Assembly (NCBI RefSeq): GCF_003149025.1
Contig: NZ_QGDV01000003.1
Location: 1 to 64,000, forward strand
Direction: 5' to 3'
DNA: 64,000 bases
From: Rathayibacter iranicus NCPPB 2253 = VKM Ac-1602
GTDB taxonomy: Bacteria > Actinomycetota > Actinomycetes > Actinomycetales > Microbacteriaceae
This document shows positions 45,405-54,392 of the stretch, in pieces. Numbering within the stretch: the first letter of the stretch is position 1; each line of letters opens with the position of its first letter. Below the pieces are notes generated by a model. It had not been told where the DNA came from. It saw only the letters and a program-made list of their open reading frames with translations, and ran no database searches. Made by a program: the position numbers and the translations under genes.

Positions 45405-46376
45405 TTAGGGGAGGACGACGACCTTGCCCCGGATTCCGCTGTTCGCGGCTTCGGCGTGCAGCGCGGGCAGCTCGGCCAGTGGAATCCGGCGATCGACCTG
45501 GACAGTGAGCGCGCCGTCGTCCACCAGGGACACCAGCGCGGTCAGGCGTTCGCGGTCGGCGCGGACGAACACGGTCGCCGCCCGCACTCCGCGGTTTTCG
45601 TCGCCGGGGGTCGTCATGAAGGCGGTCGTGCTGACGACGGCGCCGCCGTCGCGGACGGCCGCCACGGCGTCGGCGAACTGCCCGGGCTCGATCGGTGCGA
45701 GGTTCAGGAGTACGTCGACCTGCCCGTCGAGGGCACCGAGCACGTCCGTGACGGTGTGGTCGATGATCCGGTCCGCACCGGCTGCGCGCACCGCGTCGAT
45801 GCTGCGCGGGCTCGCGGTCGCAATGACATGCACGCCGGCGCGCTTCGCGAGCTGGATGGCGTACGAGCCGACCACTCCGCCCGCGCCGACGATGAGGACG
45901 TGCTGCCCCGCCTGGAGTTGGCCGTCGTCGAAGAGGGCCTGCCAGGCGGTGAGAGCTACCGAGGGCAGGGCGGCCGCATCGACGAGCGGGATGCTCGTGG
46001 GGGCGGCGACGACGGCCTCGGCGGGTGCGACGACATACTCGGCCGCGCCGCCATCATGCTCCATTGGCAGGAAGGCGACCACGGCGTCGCCGACCGCCGC
46101 GCTGTCGACGCCCTCGCCGATCGCGTCGACGGTGCCGGAGACGTCGTAGCCGGGAATATGGGGGAGCTCGATGGGGATCGGCAGGAACCCGCCCCGCATG
46201 CCGGCGTCCGCCGCGTTGAATGCCGAGGCTGCAACTCGGAGTCGCACCTGTCCCGGCCCGGGGATGGGCTGTTCGATGTCGCTGAAGCGCAGGACCTCTG
46301 GCCCGCCTGTCCTCTCGAACCGCACGGCCTTCATCAGGCCGGTTCCTGGGTCATGTGCGCTCGTCATGTCGCTCAT
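45405..46376 (-). CDS. NADP-dependent zinc-independent MDR oxidoreductase (quinone oxidoreductase-like)
   Basis: The protein has 323 residues from ATG 46376, with AAGGGAC upstream. The GroES domain has VRLRVAASAFNAADAGMRGG and GYDVSGTVDAIGEGVDSAAVGDAV. The cofactor loop is VLIVGAGGVVGSYAIQLAKRAG near 160. No zinc-binding Cys is present. It is divergent from a MarR regulator across 91 bases that contain two matching palindromes, so it is very likely the regulator's target. It may detoxify a reactive carbonyl or quinone. Confidence 0.9.
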   Translation of the reverse strand: MSDMTSAHDPGTGLMKAVRFERTGGPEVLRFSDIEQPIPGPGQVRLRVAASAFNAADAGMRGGFLPIPIELPHIPGYDVSGTVDAIGEGVDSAAVGDAVVAFLPMEHDGGAAEYVVAPAEAVVAAPTSIPLVDAAALPSVALTAWQALFDDGQLQAGQHVLIVGAGGVVGSYAIQLAKRAGVHVIATASPRSIDAVRAAGADRIIDHTVTDVLGALDGQVDVLLNLAPIEPGQFADAVAAVRDGGAVVSTTAFMTTPGDENRGVRAATVFVRADRERLTALVSLVDDGALTVQVDRRIPLAELPALHAEAANSGIRGKVVVLP

Positions 46377-46396
46377 GGTCGTGTCCCTTCTCGTTT

Positions 46397-46449
46397 GCTT
46401 CCAATTCGAAGCACCTGTGGCGACCATAGCACTGCTTCGATTTCGAAGC
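46397..46449. promoter_or_regulatory. Two operator palindromes between a MarR gene and its divergent target
   Basis: GCTTCCAATTCGAAGC (46397-46412, one mismatched pair) and GCTTCGATTTCGAAGC (46434-46449) share the half-site GCTTCGA. They are 37 bases apart centre to centre and lie between the two divergent start codons. They are the probable binding sites of the MarR-family product at 46468. Confidence 0.85.
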
Positions 46450-46467
46450 AATAGGTACGATGGGCAG

Positions 46468-46962
46468 ATGACCGAGACCCCTCCGGCGCTCACGCCGACG
46501 CAACTCAGCGCCTACCTCGCGTTCACTGAAGTGGGCAGCCTCCTGCGACCTGCGGTCGAGAGGCAGCTCCGTGACGCCGGCCAACTGAGCTACGTCCAGT
46601 TCCAGCTCCTCGCGCGCCTCGGCGACGCTCCCGACGGGCACCTACGGATGACCGACCTTGCCGACAGCGTCGTCTACAGCCGCAGCGGCCTGACCTATCA
46701 GGCGCAGCTGCTCGAGCAGCGCGGACTTATTACGCGCTCGCCGGGGCCGGATGACGAGCGCAGCACCGTCGCCGCGATGACGGCGGCCGGACGCGAGGTG
46801 CTGACTACCGTGTTCCCGGGACACATTGCCACCGTGCACGGACTGCTATTCGCACCGCTCACCGCCGGTGATGCCGCCGATCTCGCGCGGATCCTCGGCC
46901 GCGTCGGCGAGCATCTTCGGGCGGGTCCGCCCCGGTCGGCGAATCGGCGTCGCGCGGGCTGA
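46468..46962 (+). CDS. MarR-family transcriptional regulator
   Basis: The protein has 164 residues from ATG 46468. A winged HTH lies in the middle (SYVQFQLLARLGDAPDGHLRMTDLADSVVYSRSGLTYQAQLLEQRGLITRSPGPDDERSTVAAMTAAGREVL), with dimerisation helices at both ends. The family usually represses a divergent gene and is released by a small ligand or oxidation. No Cys is present, so a ligand is more likely. Confidence 0.9.
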   Translation: MTETPPALTPTQLSAYLAFTEVGSLLRPAVERQLRDAGQLSYVQFQLLARLGDAPDGHLRMTDLADSVVYSRSGLTYQAQLLEQRGLITRSPGPDDERSTVAAMTAAGREVLTTVFPGHIATVHGLLFAPLTAGDAADLARILGRVGEHLRAGPPRSANRRRAG

Positions 46963-46973
46963 CGCGGCGCCGT

Positions 46974-47585
46974 TCAGCCGCCGACGTGCGACCCGAAGCC
47001 CGCCTTGCCTGTGCCGCCGAAGCCCCCCGAGAGCGTCGCGCGCGAGCCGACGGTCGACCCCGCCGGCGCCTTCTGCACGACGTCCGGCTGCGTTGATCCG
47101 CGGGCCGCGAAGCCGCCGGACGGGACAGTCGCCCAATTCGACGCGCGGGTCGAGTTCCAGCGTGACGACGGGAAGATGATGGGGCCGAGCCAGAGGCCGC
47201 CGCTGTAGTGGCCGCGGTATTCATCGGTCGATTCGCAGATCTGCTCCGGATCATCACCTACCGGCTCGCCCTCGGCCTGAAGCTTCGCAATCTGTTCCCG
47301 AACATCCGCGAGACAGTCCTCCCGGCTCGAGTAGACGGGGCGCTCGGCGTTCTCGGGGATGACGTAGTCCTCCCCGTCCGCCCCCGTCGTGACCACGCCG
47401 TCCGTCTGCGGGTTCCCGGCCGCGAGCGCGACGGCCAGCCCGATCGCCCCGACCGCGACCGCGCCGCCGATCAGTAGTCCCCGTCGCCGTGCCGCGATCC
47501 CGCTGATGCCGACTCTGCCCGACCGGCGCCGGTCGGGCGAAGTGGCAGCGGTCTCGTCGGCAGCCGTGTGCTCGGGCTCGGTCAT
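46974..47585 (-). CDS. YgiB-like (DUF1190) membrane-anchored protein
   Basis: The protein has 203 residues. One N-terminal membrane helix (GLLIGGAVAVGAIGLAVALAAG, about 36-57) is followed by an external part with AERPVYSSREDCLADVREQ, ICESTDEYRGHYSGGLWLGPII and a Gly/Ser end GGFGGTGKAGFGSHVGG. This matches the YgiB layout and gene order, and its start overlaps the YgiC-like gene's stop by four bases. The function of the pair is unknown; they are thought to act at the cell envelope. Confidence 0.78.
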   Translation of the reverse strand: MTEPEHTAADETAATSPDRRRSGRVGISGIAARRRGLLIGGAVAVGAIGLAVALAAGNPQTDGVVTTGADGEDYVIPENAERPVYSSREDCLADVREQIAKLQAEGEPVGDDPEQICESTDEYRGHYSGGLWLGPIIFPSSRWNSTRASNWATVPSGGFAARGSTQPDVVQKAPAGSTVGSRATLSGGFGGTGKAGFGSHVGG

Positions 47586-48868
47586 TGCCTCTCCTCATTC
47601 TGCGGACGGTCGCCGCGGACCTCCTGCGCTCGGTGGTGCTCGGGTCGGCCGAACACGGGCGACCCGTCCGCGTTCTCGGGGCGCCCGCCCTCGATGAAGT
47701 GGGGGACGAATTCGGCAAGGTCGCCCGTGATCGGCCCGCTCGTCTCGCGCACGTCGATCCCGGCCGGAGTCTCGCCGACGATCCAACTGCCGATCACGAC
47801 CGTCTTCCCGTCGACTCGAGCGAGTTCCGCGCGGGCCTGATGGACGAAGCCCTCCTCGCCGTAGCCGCCGCCGTTCTGGGCGACGACGGTGCCGTCGGCG
47901 TCGAGGACCGTAACGTTCGCCCCCTCCCTGCCCAGGCGCGGCTTGCGCACGTGCGCCCGACCGACGAGCGGATGAGCGGAGGCGGGAAGCAGATTCGGGT
48001 GCCCGGGGAACATCTCCCACAGCACCACGAGCAATTGCTTGTTACTGAGCAGCAGCTTCCACGCAGGCTCCACCCATCGCGTGCGCTCACGCCGGTCCAG
48101 CAGGAGCCCGCCGAACTGCTCGCCGAGCATCCACTCCCACGGGTACAGCTTGAAGATGCGCCGGATCGGCTCGCCGTCGGCATCAACAAAGCCGACGCCG
48201 TCCAGTTCGTATCGGATGTCCTCCACGAAGATGAGCTTGGGGTCGAAGCCCGCCTGGGCGGCCGTCTCGGCCATGTAGGCCACCGTGTCTGCGTCCTCGA
48301 CAATGAGTTGGCCGTCTCCCGAGTCATGCAGCGACGCGAGGTGCAGCCGGGCGCCCTCATTAAGCTGCCAGCGCTCGAGCCGCAGGTGGCGCCACTGTTC
48401 AACGAGCCGCTCGTGCAGGCTGTTGAACTGGTCGGCGTCCGGCCCGCGGGTCTCGATGAGCCACTGCCACTGGGCGGCGGCCGTCTCGACCAGGGAGGTC
48501 GGGGTGTCGGCGTTGAATTCGAGCAGCGTGACCGTGTGGTCATTGTCGTAGGCGAGGTCGAAGCGTCCGTAGACAGTCGGGTCGTCCTCGTCCCAGGAGG
48601 TTCTGACCAGATCGTGGAAGCGCCCGGGGATGCCAAATTCGGCGAAGCGTCCCGTCCGCACGATGTGCTCGCACGCCTCCATGCAGAGGTCGAAAAGCTC
48701 CTGCGTGACGCGCTCGAACATCGTGATCTCGTCGCCGGTGAAGCCGTAGGCCGCCGACTCATTCCAGTAGGGCCGATCACCCTCGGACGGGAGGTCGTAG
48801 AAGCTGAAGCCGACCTCATCGCAGCGCGCTCGCCAGTTTGGTCGCGGGGTCAAGCTATATCTGCGCAT
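47582..48868 (-). CDS. Glutathionylspermidine synthase-like amide ligase (YgiC/YjfC type)
   Basis: The protein has 428 residues with an ATP-grasp ligase fold. LLEFNADTPTSLVETAAAQWQW, IFKLYPWEWMLGEQFGGLLLD, EPAWKLLLSNKQLLVVLWEMFPGHPNLLPA and VRKPRLGREGANVTVLD are family signatures. It lacks the N-terminal amidase part of E. coli Gss. The real substrate of stand-alone YgiC-type ligases is not known; glutathione is not the major thiol in actinobacteria. Confidence 0.88.
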   Translation of the reverse strand: MRRYSLTPRPNWRARCDEVGFSFYDLPSEGDRPYWNESAAYGFTGDEITMFERVTQELFDLCMEACEHIVRTGRFAEFGIPGRFHDLVRTSWDEDDPTVYGRFDLAYDNDHTVTLLEFNADTPTSLVETAAAQWQWLIETRGPDADQFNSLHERLVEQWRHLRLERWQLNEGARLHLASLHDSGDGQLIVEDADTVAYMAETAAQAGFDPKLIFVEDIRYELDGVGFVDADGEPIRRIFKLYPWEWMLGEQFGGLLLDRRERTRWVEPAWKLLLSNKQLLVVLWEMFPGHPNLLPASAHPLVGRAHVRKPRLGREGANVTVLDADGTVVAQNGGGYGEEGFVHQARAELARVDGKTVVIGSWIVGETPAGIDVRETSGPITGDLAEFVPHFIEGGRPENADGSPVFGRPEHHRAQEVRGDRPQNEERQ

Positions 48869-48950
48869 GGTGTCGCGTCAGTCTACGGCGGGGGCTCTCG
48901 ACAAGCAGGTCTCTCAGTATGAGCTGAGAACAGTATGAGCTGAGAAGTAG

Positions 48951-49024
48951 TGGAGCGAGTGACGGGAATCGAACCCGCGCCATCTGCTTGGGAAGCAGAA
49001 GTTCTACCATTGAACTACACTCGC
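48951..49024 (-). tRNA. tRNA-Gly (anticodon CCC)
   Basis: On the minus strand a complete 74-base cloverleaf is seen: acceptor stem GCGAGTG/CACTCGC, D arm GTTCAATGGTAGAAC, anticodon stem TCTGC/GCAGA with loop TTCCCAA (CCC at positions 34-36), and T arm with GGTTCGATTCC. CCA is encoded. A 16-bp tandem duplication lies next to its 3' end (48915-48946). Confidence 0.95.
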
Positions 49025-49094
49025 GCGGCGCCGCAGTGGCGCACTACGACATCGTAGCAAGGCTCGCGACGGCCTCACGCCCTAGGATCGCCTG

Positions 49095-49679
49095 GTGCTG
49101 CTCTCCGATCGCGACATCAAGCTCGAACTCGCCGCCGGCCGCGTCGGGCTGGCCCCGCACGATGCGTCGATGATCCAGCCGTCGTCCGTCGATGTGCGCC
49201 TCGATCGTTTTTTCCGGTTGTTCGACAACCACCGCTATCCCTACATCGACCCTGCGAAGGATCAGCCAGAGCTGACTCACCTGGTCGAGACTCCGGCAGG
49301 CGAGCCGTTCATCCTGCACCCTGGCGAGTTCGTGCTCGGCTCGACCTACGAGGAGGTGTCGCTGCCGGATGACATTGCGGCGCGTCTCGAGGGCAAGAGT
49401 TCGCTCGGGAGGCTCGGCCTGCTCACCCACTCCACGGCAGGGTTCATCGATCCGGGCTTTACCGGCCATGTCACGCTCGAACTGAGCAACGTCGCGACGC
49501 TCCCGATCACCCTCTGGCCCGGAATGAAGATCGGCCAGCTGTGCTTTTTCCGCCTCAGCTCTCCGGCCGAGAAGCCCTACGGATCGGCCGAGTACAGCTC
49601 GCGCTACCAGGGCCAGCGTGGTCCGACCGCCTCCCGCTCGTCCCTCAACTTCCATCGCACGGACGTCTACACCGACTGA
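49095..49679 (+). CDS. dcd: dCTP deaminase
   Basis: The protein has 194 residues from GTG 49095. It converts dCTP to dUTP (or to dUMP in the bifunctional forms) to feed dTMP synthesis. [19 protein letters not shown] at the start, then [53 protein letters not shown] with the catalytic Glu, and [12 protein letters not shown] at the end. It is full length. Mono- versus bifunctional activity cannot be told from sequence alone. Confidence 0.95.
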   Translation: MLLSDRDIKLELAAGRVGLAPHDASMIQPSSVDVRLDRFFRLFDNHRYPYIDPAKDQPELTHLVETPAGEPFILHPGEFVLGSTYEEVSLPDDIAARLEGKSSLGRLGLLTHSTAGFIDPGFTGHVTLELSNVATLPITLWPGMKIGQLCFFRLSSPAEKPYGSAEYSSRYQGQRGPTASRSSLNFHRTDVYTD

Positions 49680-49743
49680 CTTCCCTCCACCCCGAGGGAG
49701 GCCTACCGAAGAGGCATCCCGCGAGCGGGGGTACCAGCCTGCG

Positions 49744-50295
49744 TCAGGCCAGCAAGCGAGGGAGTTGCAGTACCAGCCACGGGGAGAAGGCCCACGGGGT
49801 GACGCGCACGGCGGCCAGCGTCGCTGCAGGGTCGACCCACTCGTAGTCCATGACCTCGTCGGCCCGCGGCGAGAGAGCGTCGCGGCTTGCAAGGGTCGCG
49901 GTGTAGACGGGGCAGATCTCGTTCTCCACGATCCCGGAGGCGTCAACCGCCCGGTAGCGGAAGTCGGGCAGCGCTACTTCCAGGCCGCCCAGACGGGCCC
50001 CTAGCTCCTGCTCGGCGCGGCGCACCACAGCCTCCTCAATCCGCTCGCCCGGAGCGGGATGGCCGCAAAACGAGTTGGTCCACACGCCCGGCCAGGTGCG
50101 TTTCCCGAGCGCTCGCCGCGTCACGAGGAGCGCCCCATCGGGGGAGAAAACGTGGCAGGAGAACGCGAGATGCAGGGGAGTGGCCCTGTCGTGGACGGTC
50201 GCTTTATCAGCGACTCCGACGGCGATTCCCGTCTCATCGAGGAGGACCACCTCCTCAATCTGGTTCGTCTGCATGGCGATGCCTGGCGAAGTCAT
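49744..50295 (-). CDS. idi: Isopentenyl-diphosphate delta-isomerase (type 1, Nudix fold)
   Basis: The protein has 183 residues from ATG 50295; ATG 50274 is an alternative. It interconverts IPP and DMAPP and so primes carotenoid synthesis. Visible features are LLDETGIAVGVADKATVHDRATPLHLAFSCHVF, TWPGVWTNSFCGHPAPGE with the catalytic Cys, RRAEQELGARL, and YRAVDASGIVENEICPVYTA with the catalytic Glu region. It is divergent from crtE, 74 bases away, so the two share a control region. Confidence 0.93.
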   Translation of the reverse strand: MTSPGIAMQTNQIEEVVLLDETGIAVGVADKATVHDRATPLHLAFSCHVFSPDGALLVTRRALGKRTWPGVWTNSFCGHPAPGERIEEAVVRRAEQELGARLGGLEVALPDFRYRAVDASGIVENEICPVYTATLASRDALSPRADEVMDYEWVDPAATLAAVRVTPWAFSPWLVLQLPRLLA

Positions 50296-50369
50296 ACCTG
50301 CAAGTGAAGCACGCCGCAACACTTCAGTCGGCTTATCGTTCCCGAAGTCGCTTTGTTAGCCTTCTCCCC

Positions 50370-51440
50370 GTGGATACGTGCGACCCCGTGGTTCTGTCCC
50401 GGCTGAGGCAGTCGCACGTCGACGCTGTTCTGGACCGTTTCTTTTCACTAGCGAGGTCTCGGGCGGTCCGTCTCGGACCCCGCTACCTCACGCTCTGGCA
50501 GACCCTCGAGGCGAACACTCGCGGCGGCAAGCGCTTCCGGCCGCTGATGGTGATCTCGGCGTACGAGGCCCACGGCGGTCAGGATCCGGAGGCAGCCGCT
50601 CACCTCGGCGCGGCTTTCGAACTGCTGCACACCGCGCTGATCGTGCACGACGATGTGATCGACCGCGACTTTGTTCGTCGTGGTAGCCCCAACGTCTCCG
50701 GCAGCTACCGCGACGAGGCCACGACGGTCGGCCTCTCGATCCCGATCGCGGAGCACCGTGGCACGTCGGTCGCCGTGATCGCTGGCGACCTCGCGCTGAC
50801 CGGTGCGCACCGCCTCGTGGAGGGGGTCGGAGCGTCGGACGCCGTCCGCGCGCGGCTGCTCACCCTGCTCGATGAGGCGGTCTTCGCCTCCGCCGCGGGG
50901 GAGCTAGCCGATGTCGACTTCTCACTCATGCCCGGTATGCCGTCGGTCGACGAGGTCCTCGAAATGGAGCGACTGAAGACCGCGGTCTATTCGTTCGAGG
51001 CGCCGCTGCAGGCCGGGGCGATCCTCGCCGGGGCTCCTGATTCGGCGGTGGAGGCGCTCGGCGAGTTCGGGCGTTACATCGGCATCGCCTACCAGATCGT
51101 CGATGACCTGCTCGGCGTCTTCGGCTCGGAGGGGCAGACCGGCAAGACCACGCTTGGCGATCTGCGGGAGGGCAAGCGCACGGTGCTCATCGCACACGCA
51201 GCCGGGACCGGCTGCTGGATCGAGATCGAGAAGCTCATCGGGGACGAGCATCTCGCCCCGGAGACAGCCGAGCGGGTGCGTCGGATCCTCGAGGAGTGCG
51301 GGGCCCGCAGCTACGCCGAGGGACTCGCCGCCGAGTTCGCCGCCCGCGCCTGGGCCGCGCTCGAGACTCCGGCGGTAACGGAGGCCTTCCGCAACGAGGT
51401 CCGTCCGCTCGTCGCGAGCGTTGTCGGGCGTACCCGATGA
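50370..51440 (+). CDS. crtE: Geranylgeranyl diphosphate synthase CrtE (polyprenyl synthase)
   Basis: The protein has 356 residues from GTG 50370. It condenses IPP with allylic diphosphates to GGPP. The first Asp-rich motif is LIVHDDVIDRD (DDxxD-like) near 90-100, after GGKRFRPLMVISAYEAHGG. The second is YQIVDDLLGVFG. GKTTLGDLREGKRTVL supplies Lys/Arg for diphosphate binding. It starts the crt operon; crtBI begins 71 bases after its stop. Confidence 0.93.
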   Translation: MDTCDPVVLSRLRQSHVDAVLDRFFSLARSRAVRLGPRYLTLWQTLEANTRGGKRFRPLMVISAYEAHGGQDPEAAAHLGAAFELLHTALIVHDDVIDRDFVRRGSPNVSGSYRDEATTVGLSIPIAEHRGTSVAVIAGDLALTGAHRLVEGVGASDAVRARLLTLLDEAVFASAAGELADVDFSLMPGMPSVDEVLEMERLKTAVYSFEAPLQAGAILAGAPDSAVEALGEFGRYIGIAYQIVDDLLGVFGSEGQTGKTTLGDLREGKRTVLIAHAAGTGCWIEIEKLIGDEHLAPETAERVRRILEECGARSYAEGLAAEFAARAWAALETPAVTEAFRNEVRPLVASVVGRTR

Positions 51441-51510
51441 GCGCGGTGTGCCTCGCGCAGTCGGCCGCTACGATGCGGTCGGCCCGCTCTTACCCCCGTA
51501 CGGTGGCACG

Positions 51511-54060
51511 ATGAGCCGCCAAAGTGACCTGTACGATCGCGTTGCGCACGAGTCGTCGGCGCAGGTCATCCGCCGCTACTCCACCTCGTTTGGGCTGGCT
51601 ACTCGGCTGCTCGACGTGGGTGTCCGCGAGCGCATCGAGGATATCTATGCTCTGGTCCGCGTCGCCGACGAGATCGTTGACGGGGTGGCCGAGGAGGCAC
51701 GCCTCGACCGGGCGGCCGTCGAAGACTCGCTCGACGCCTTCGACGCCGACACCGAGCGTGCACTGGCCACCGGCTACAGCTCGAACCTGGTGATTCACGC
51801 GTTCGCGCGCACGGCCCGCGCGACAGGCTTCGGCACGGAGCTGACGCGCCCCTTCTTCGCGTCGATGCGCGCCGACCTGCGCGAGACGGAGCACACGCCC
51901 GAGTCGTTCCAGGCTTACGTGTACGGTTCGGCCGAGGTCGTCGGTCTGATGTGCCTGCACGTCTTCCTCGCCGCACCCGACGCGGGGTTCGTCTCGGCCG
52001 CCACTCGCGAGCGCCTGGTCGCTGGTGCCCGCCGCTTGGGCGCCGCGTTCCAAAAAGTCAACTTTCTCCGCGACCTCGCCGCCGACGTCGATGGTCTCGG
52101 TCGGAGCTACTTCCCTGGAGTCGACCCACGCGCCTTCTCGGAGCGTGACAAGGCCGCCCTGCTTGCCGACCTCGACGCCGATCTCGAGGCGGCCGGCACC
52201 ATCGTTCCCGAGCTGCCGCGTTCGAGCCGCCGGGCAGTGCTGCTGGCCCACTCTCTCTTCGCCGCTCTCGCCGACCGGATCCGCGCGACTCCCGCCGATG
52301 AACTCCTCCGCGCCCGCGTGAGCGTGCCGACGGCGACGAAGGCGGCGCTCGCCGCGAAGGCGGCCGTCTCGACCCTCGGCCCGCGTCTCGGCCCCGGCCC
52401 CGTTCGGGCCACCCGGTCGACGGCCGGGCCGCACCGCGCAGTCGTCATCGGTGGCGGGATTGGCGGCCTCGCCTCCGCCGCACTGCTCGCCCGCGACGGC
52501 TGGGACGTGACGCTACTCGAGGCTCGCGAGGTCGTCGGCGGACGTGCCGGTTTCTGGGAGCACGAGGGCTTCCGCTTCGACACCGGTCCCTCCTGGTATC
52601 TGATGCCGGAGGTCTTCGACCACTTCTTTCGCCTCATGGGCACCAGCGCCGAAGAACGCCTCAACCTGGTCACCCTCGATCCTGGTTACCGCGTCTATAG
52701 CGAGGGCGTCGAGGAGCCGATCGACGTGCTCGCCGACCTGGAGTCGAACCTCGCCCTCTTCGAGAGCATCGAGCCGGGTGCGGGCGAGCGGATGCGTGTC
52801 TACCTCGATTCGGCGCGTGACACCTACGAGACGGCGAAGCGCCGCTTCCTGTACACCAGCTTCTCGTCGTTCCTGCCCCTGTTGCGCCGCGACGTGCTCA
52901 GCCGCACGGCGACACTTGGCAGGCTGCTGCTGACTCCGCTGGATACTTTTGCCGCGACGGCCGTGACCGACAACCGGCTGCGCCAGATCCTCGGCTACCC
53001 CGCTGTTTTCCTGGGTTCCTCGCCCTACACCGCGCCGAGCATGTACCACCTGATGAGCCACCTCGATCTGGCCGACGGCGTTCTCTATCCGATGGGCGGA
53101 TTCACCACGCTGATCGGGGCGGTCGCCGACGTTGCCGAGGAGGCCGGGGTATGCATCCGCACATCGTCGCGCGCCACGCGCATCCTTACCACCCGAGCCC
53201 CGCGAGGTGCGCGGCGGGGCGCCGAGGTCGTCGGAGTCGAGTTCGACGGGCCGGAGGGGACGGAACGTGTGCCTGCTGACCTGGTCGTCAACGCCTCCGA
53301 CCTCTTCACCACCGAGCAGTCGCTGCTCCCGGACGAACTGCGCACCTTCCCGCCCGCCTATTGGGAGAAGCGAGAGTCGGGCCCTAGCGCCGTCCTGGTT
53401 CTTCTTGGCGTCCGCGGTGAGTTGCCGCAGCTCGAGCACCACACGCTGCTGTTCACCCGCGACTGGCGCGACAACTTCGCCAAGATCTTTGGCGAGAATC
53501 CGAGCGTCCCCGATCCCGCATCGATCTACGTCTGCCGTCCAAGCGCTACCGATCCGAGCGTTGCTCCGGAGGGACACGAGAACCTGTTCGTGCTCGTCCC
53601 GATCCCGGCCGACACCTCGATCGGGCACGGCGGAGTGGACGGCGCCGGCGATGAGCGCGTCGAGGCCATCGCCGACGCCGTGATCGAGCAGATCGCGACG
53701 TGGACGGGAGCGAGAGACCTCGCCGAGCGGATCGTCGTGCGCCGCACGATCGGTCCAGCCGACTTCGAGAAGGATCTTGGCGCGTGGCGCGGGACGATGC
53801 TCGGCCCCTCGCACGTCCTGTCGCAGAGCGCGTTCTTCCGTGCGGGAAATGTCAGCAAGCACGTCGACGGGCTGCTCTTCGCGGGCAGCTCGACGATCCC
53901 GGGCATCGGCCTGCCGATGTGCGTCATCAGCGCCGAAGTCATGCTCAAGCGGGTGCGCGGTGACGTCTCCACCGAGCCTCTCCCGGTGCGTGCGGCGCCG
54001 ACCGCTCCGGTGGCGCCGAGCGTCTCGCTCCCGCCCGCCTCCATGCCCCCGGCGGAGTAG
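51511..54060 (+). CDS. crtBI: Bifunctional phytoene synthase-phytoene desaturase fusion (CrtB-CrtI)
   Basis: The protein has 849 residues from ATG 51511 in one unbroken frame. Residues 1-290 are phytoene synthase: STSFGLATRLL, first Asp-rich motif VADEIVD (D53, D57), YVYGSAEVVGLMCLHVF, and second Asp-rich motif NFLRDLAADVDGLG (D188, D192) to RARVSVPTATKAALAAKA. A linker of about 18 residues (PRLGPGPVRATRSTAGPH) leads into phytoene desaturase: the FAD-binding VVIGGGIGGLASAALLARDG at 311-330, GGRAGFWEHEGFRFDTGPSWYLMPEVF, and FAGSSTIPGIGLPMCVISAEV near the end, followed by a Pro/Ala tail. It would carry out GGPP to phytoene to lycopene. In the bacterial loci I know these are two proteins. No internal stop or good internal start is seen at the junction. 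Confidence 0.92.
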   Translation: MSRQSDLYDRVAHESSAQVIRRYSTSFGLATRLLDVGVRERIEDIYALVRVADEIVDGVAEEARLDRAAVEDSLDAFDADTERALATGYSSNLVIHAFARTARATGFGTELTRPFFASMRADLRETEHTPESFQAYVYGSAEVVGLMCLHVFLAAPDAGFVSAATRERLVAGARRLGAAFQKVNFLRDLAADVDGLGRSYFPGVDPRAFSERDKAALLADLDADLEAAGTIVPELPRSSRRAVLLAHSLFAALADRIRATPADELLRARVSVPTATKAALAAKAAVSTLGPRLGPGPVRATRSTAGPHRAVVIGGGIGGLASAALLARDGWDVTLLEAREVVGGRAGFWEHEGFRFDTGPSWYLMPEVFDHFFRLMGTSAEERLNLVTLDPGYRVYSEGVEEPIDVLADLESNLALFESIEPGAGERMRVYLDSARDTYETAKRRFLYTSFSSFLPLLRRDVLSRTATLGRLLLTPLDTFAATAVTDNRLRQILGYPAVFLGSSPYTAPSMYHLMSHLDLADGVLYPMGGFTTLIGAVADVAEEAGVCIRTSSRATRILTTRAPRGARRGAEVVGVEFDGPEGTERVPADLVVNASDLFTTEQSLLPDELRTFPPAYWEKRESGPSAVLVLLGVRGELPQLEHHTLLFTRDWRDNFAKIFGENPSVPDPASIYVCRPSATDPSVAPEGHENLFVLVPIPADTSIGHGGVDGAGDERVEAIADAVIEQIATWTGARDLAERIVVRRTIGPADFEKDLGAWRGTMLGPSHVLSQSAFFRAGNVSKHVDGLLFAGSSTIPGIGLPMCVISAEVMLKRVRGDVSTEPLPVRAAPTAPVAPSVSLPPASMPPAE

Positions 54061-54062
54061 GC

Positions 54063-54392
54063 GTGGGCGTCCTCTACCTGCTCGCCCTTGCCGTCTCGAT
54101 CACCGGGATGGTCGTGCTCGACCGGCGCTTCCGGCTGTTCTTCTGGGCCGACGCCCGACGGGCCGCAATTGTCCTGCCGGCCGGGGTGGCGTTCTTCCTG
54201 GTCTGGGACCTCGTCGGGATCGGCCTCGGCGTCTTCTTTCGCGGCGAGACCTCCTATATGACGGGCATTCTGCTCGCGCCGGAGTTGCCGGTCGAGGAGG
54301 TCCTCTTCCTCACCCTGCTCTGCTACCTGACGATGGACGTGCACGGCTTCCTCGCGCGGCAGACAACCCGGCGGACGGGGGCGCGGGCGTGA
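54063..54392 (+). CDS. crtYe: Lycopene cyclase subunit CrtYe (C50-type heterodimer)
   Basis: The protein has 109 residues from GTG 54063, two bases after the crtBI stop. Three membrane helices; the ligand region LLAPELPVEEVLFLTLLCYLTMD carries the PxEE motif of heterodimeric cyclases. It works with CrtYf to cyclise flavuxanthin-like C50 intermediates at the membrane. The next gene starts inside its stop. Confidence 0.9.
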   Translation: MGVLYLLALAVSITGMVVLDRRFRLFFWADARRAAIVLPAGVAFFLVWDLVGIGLGVFFRGETSYMTGILLAPELPVEEVLFLTLLCYLTMDVHGFLARQTTRRTGARA

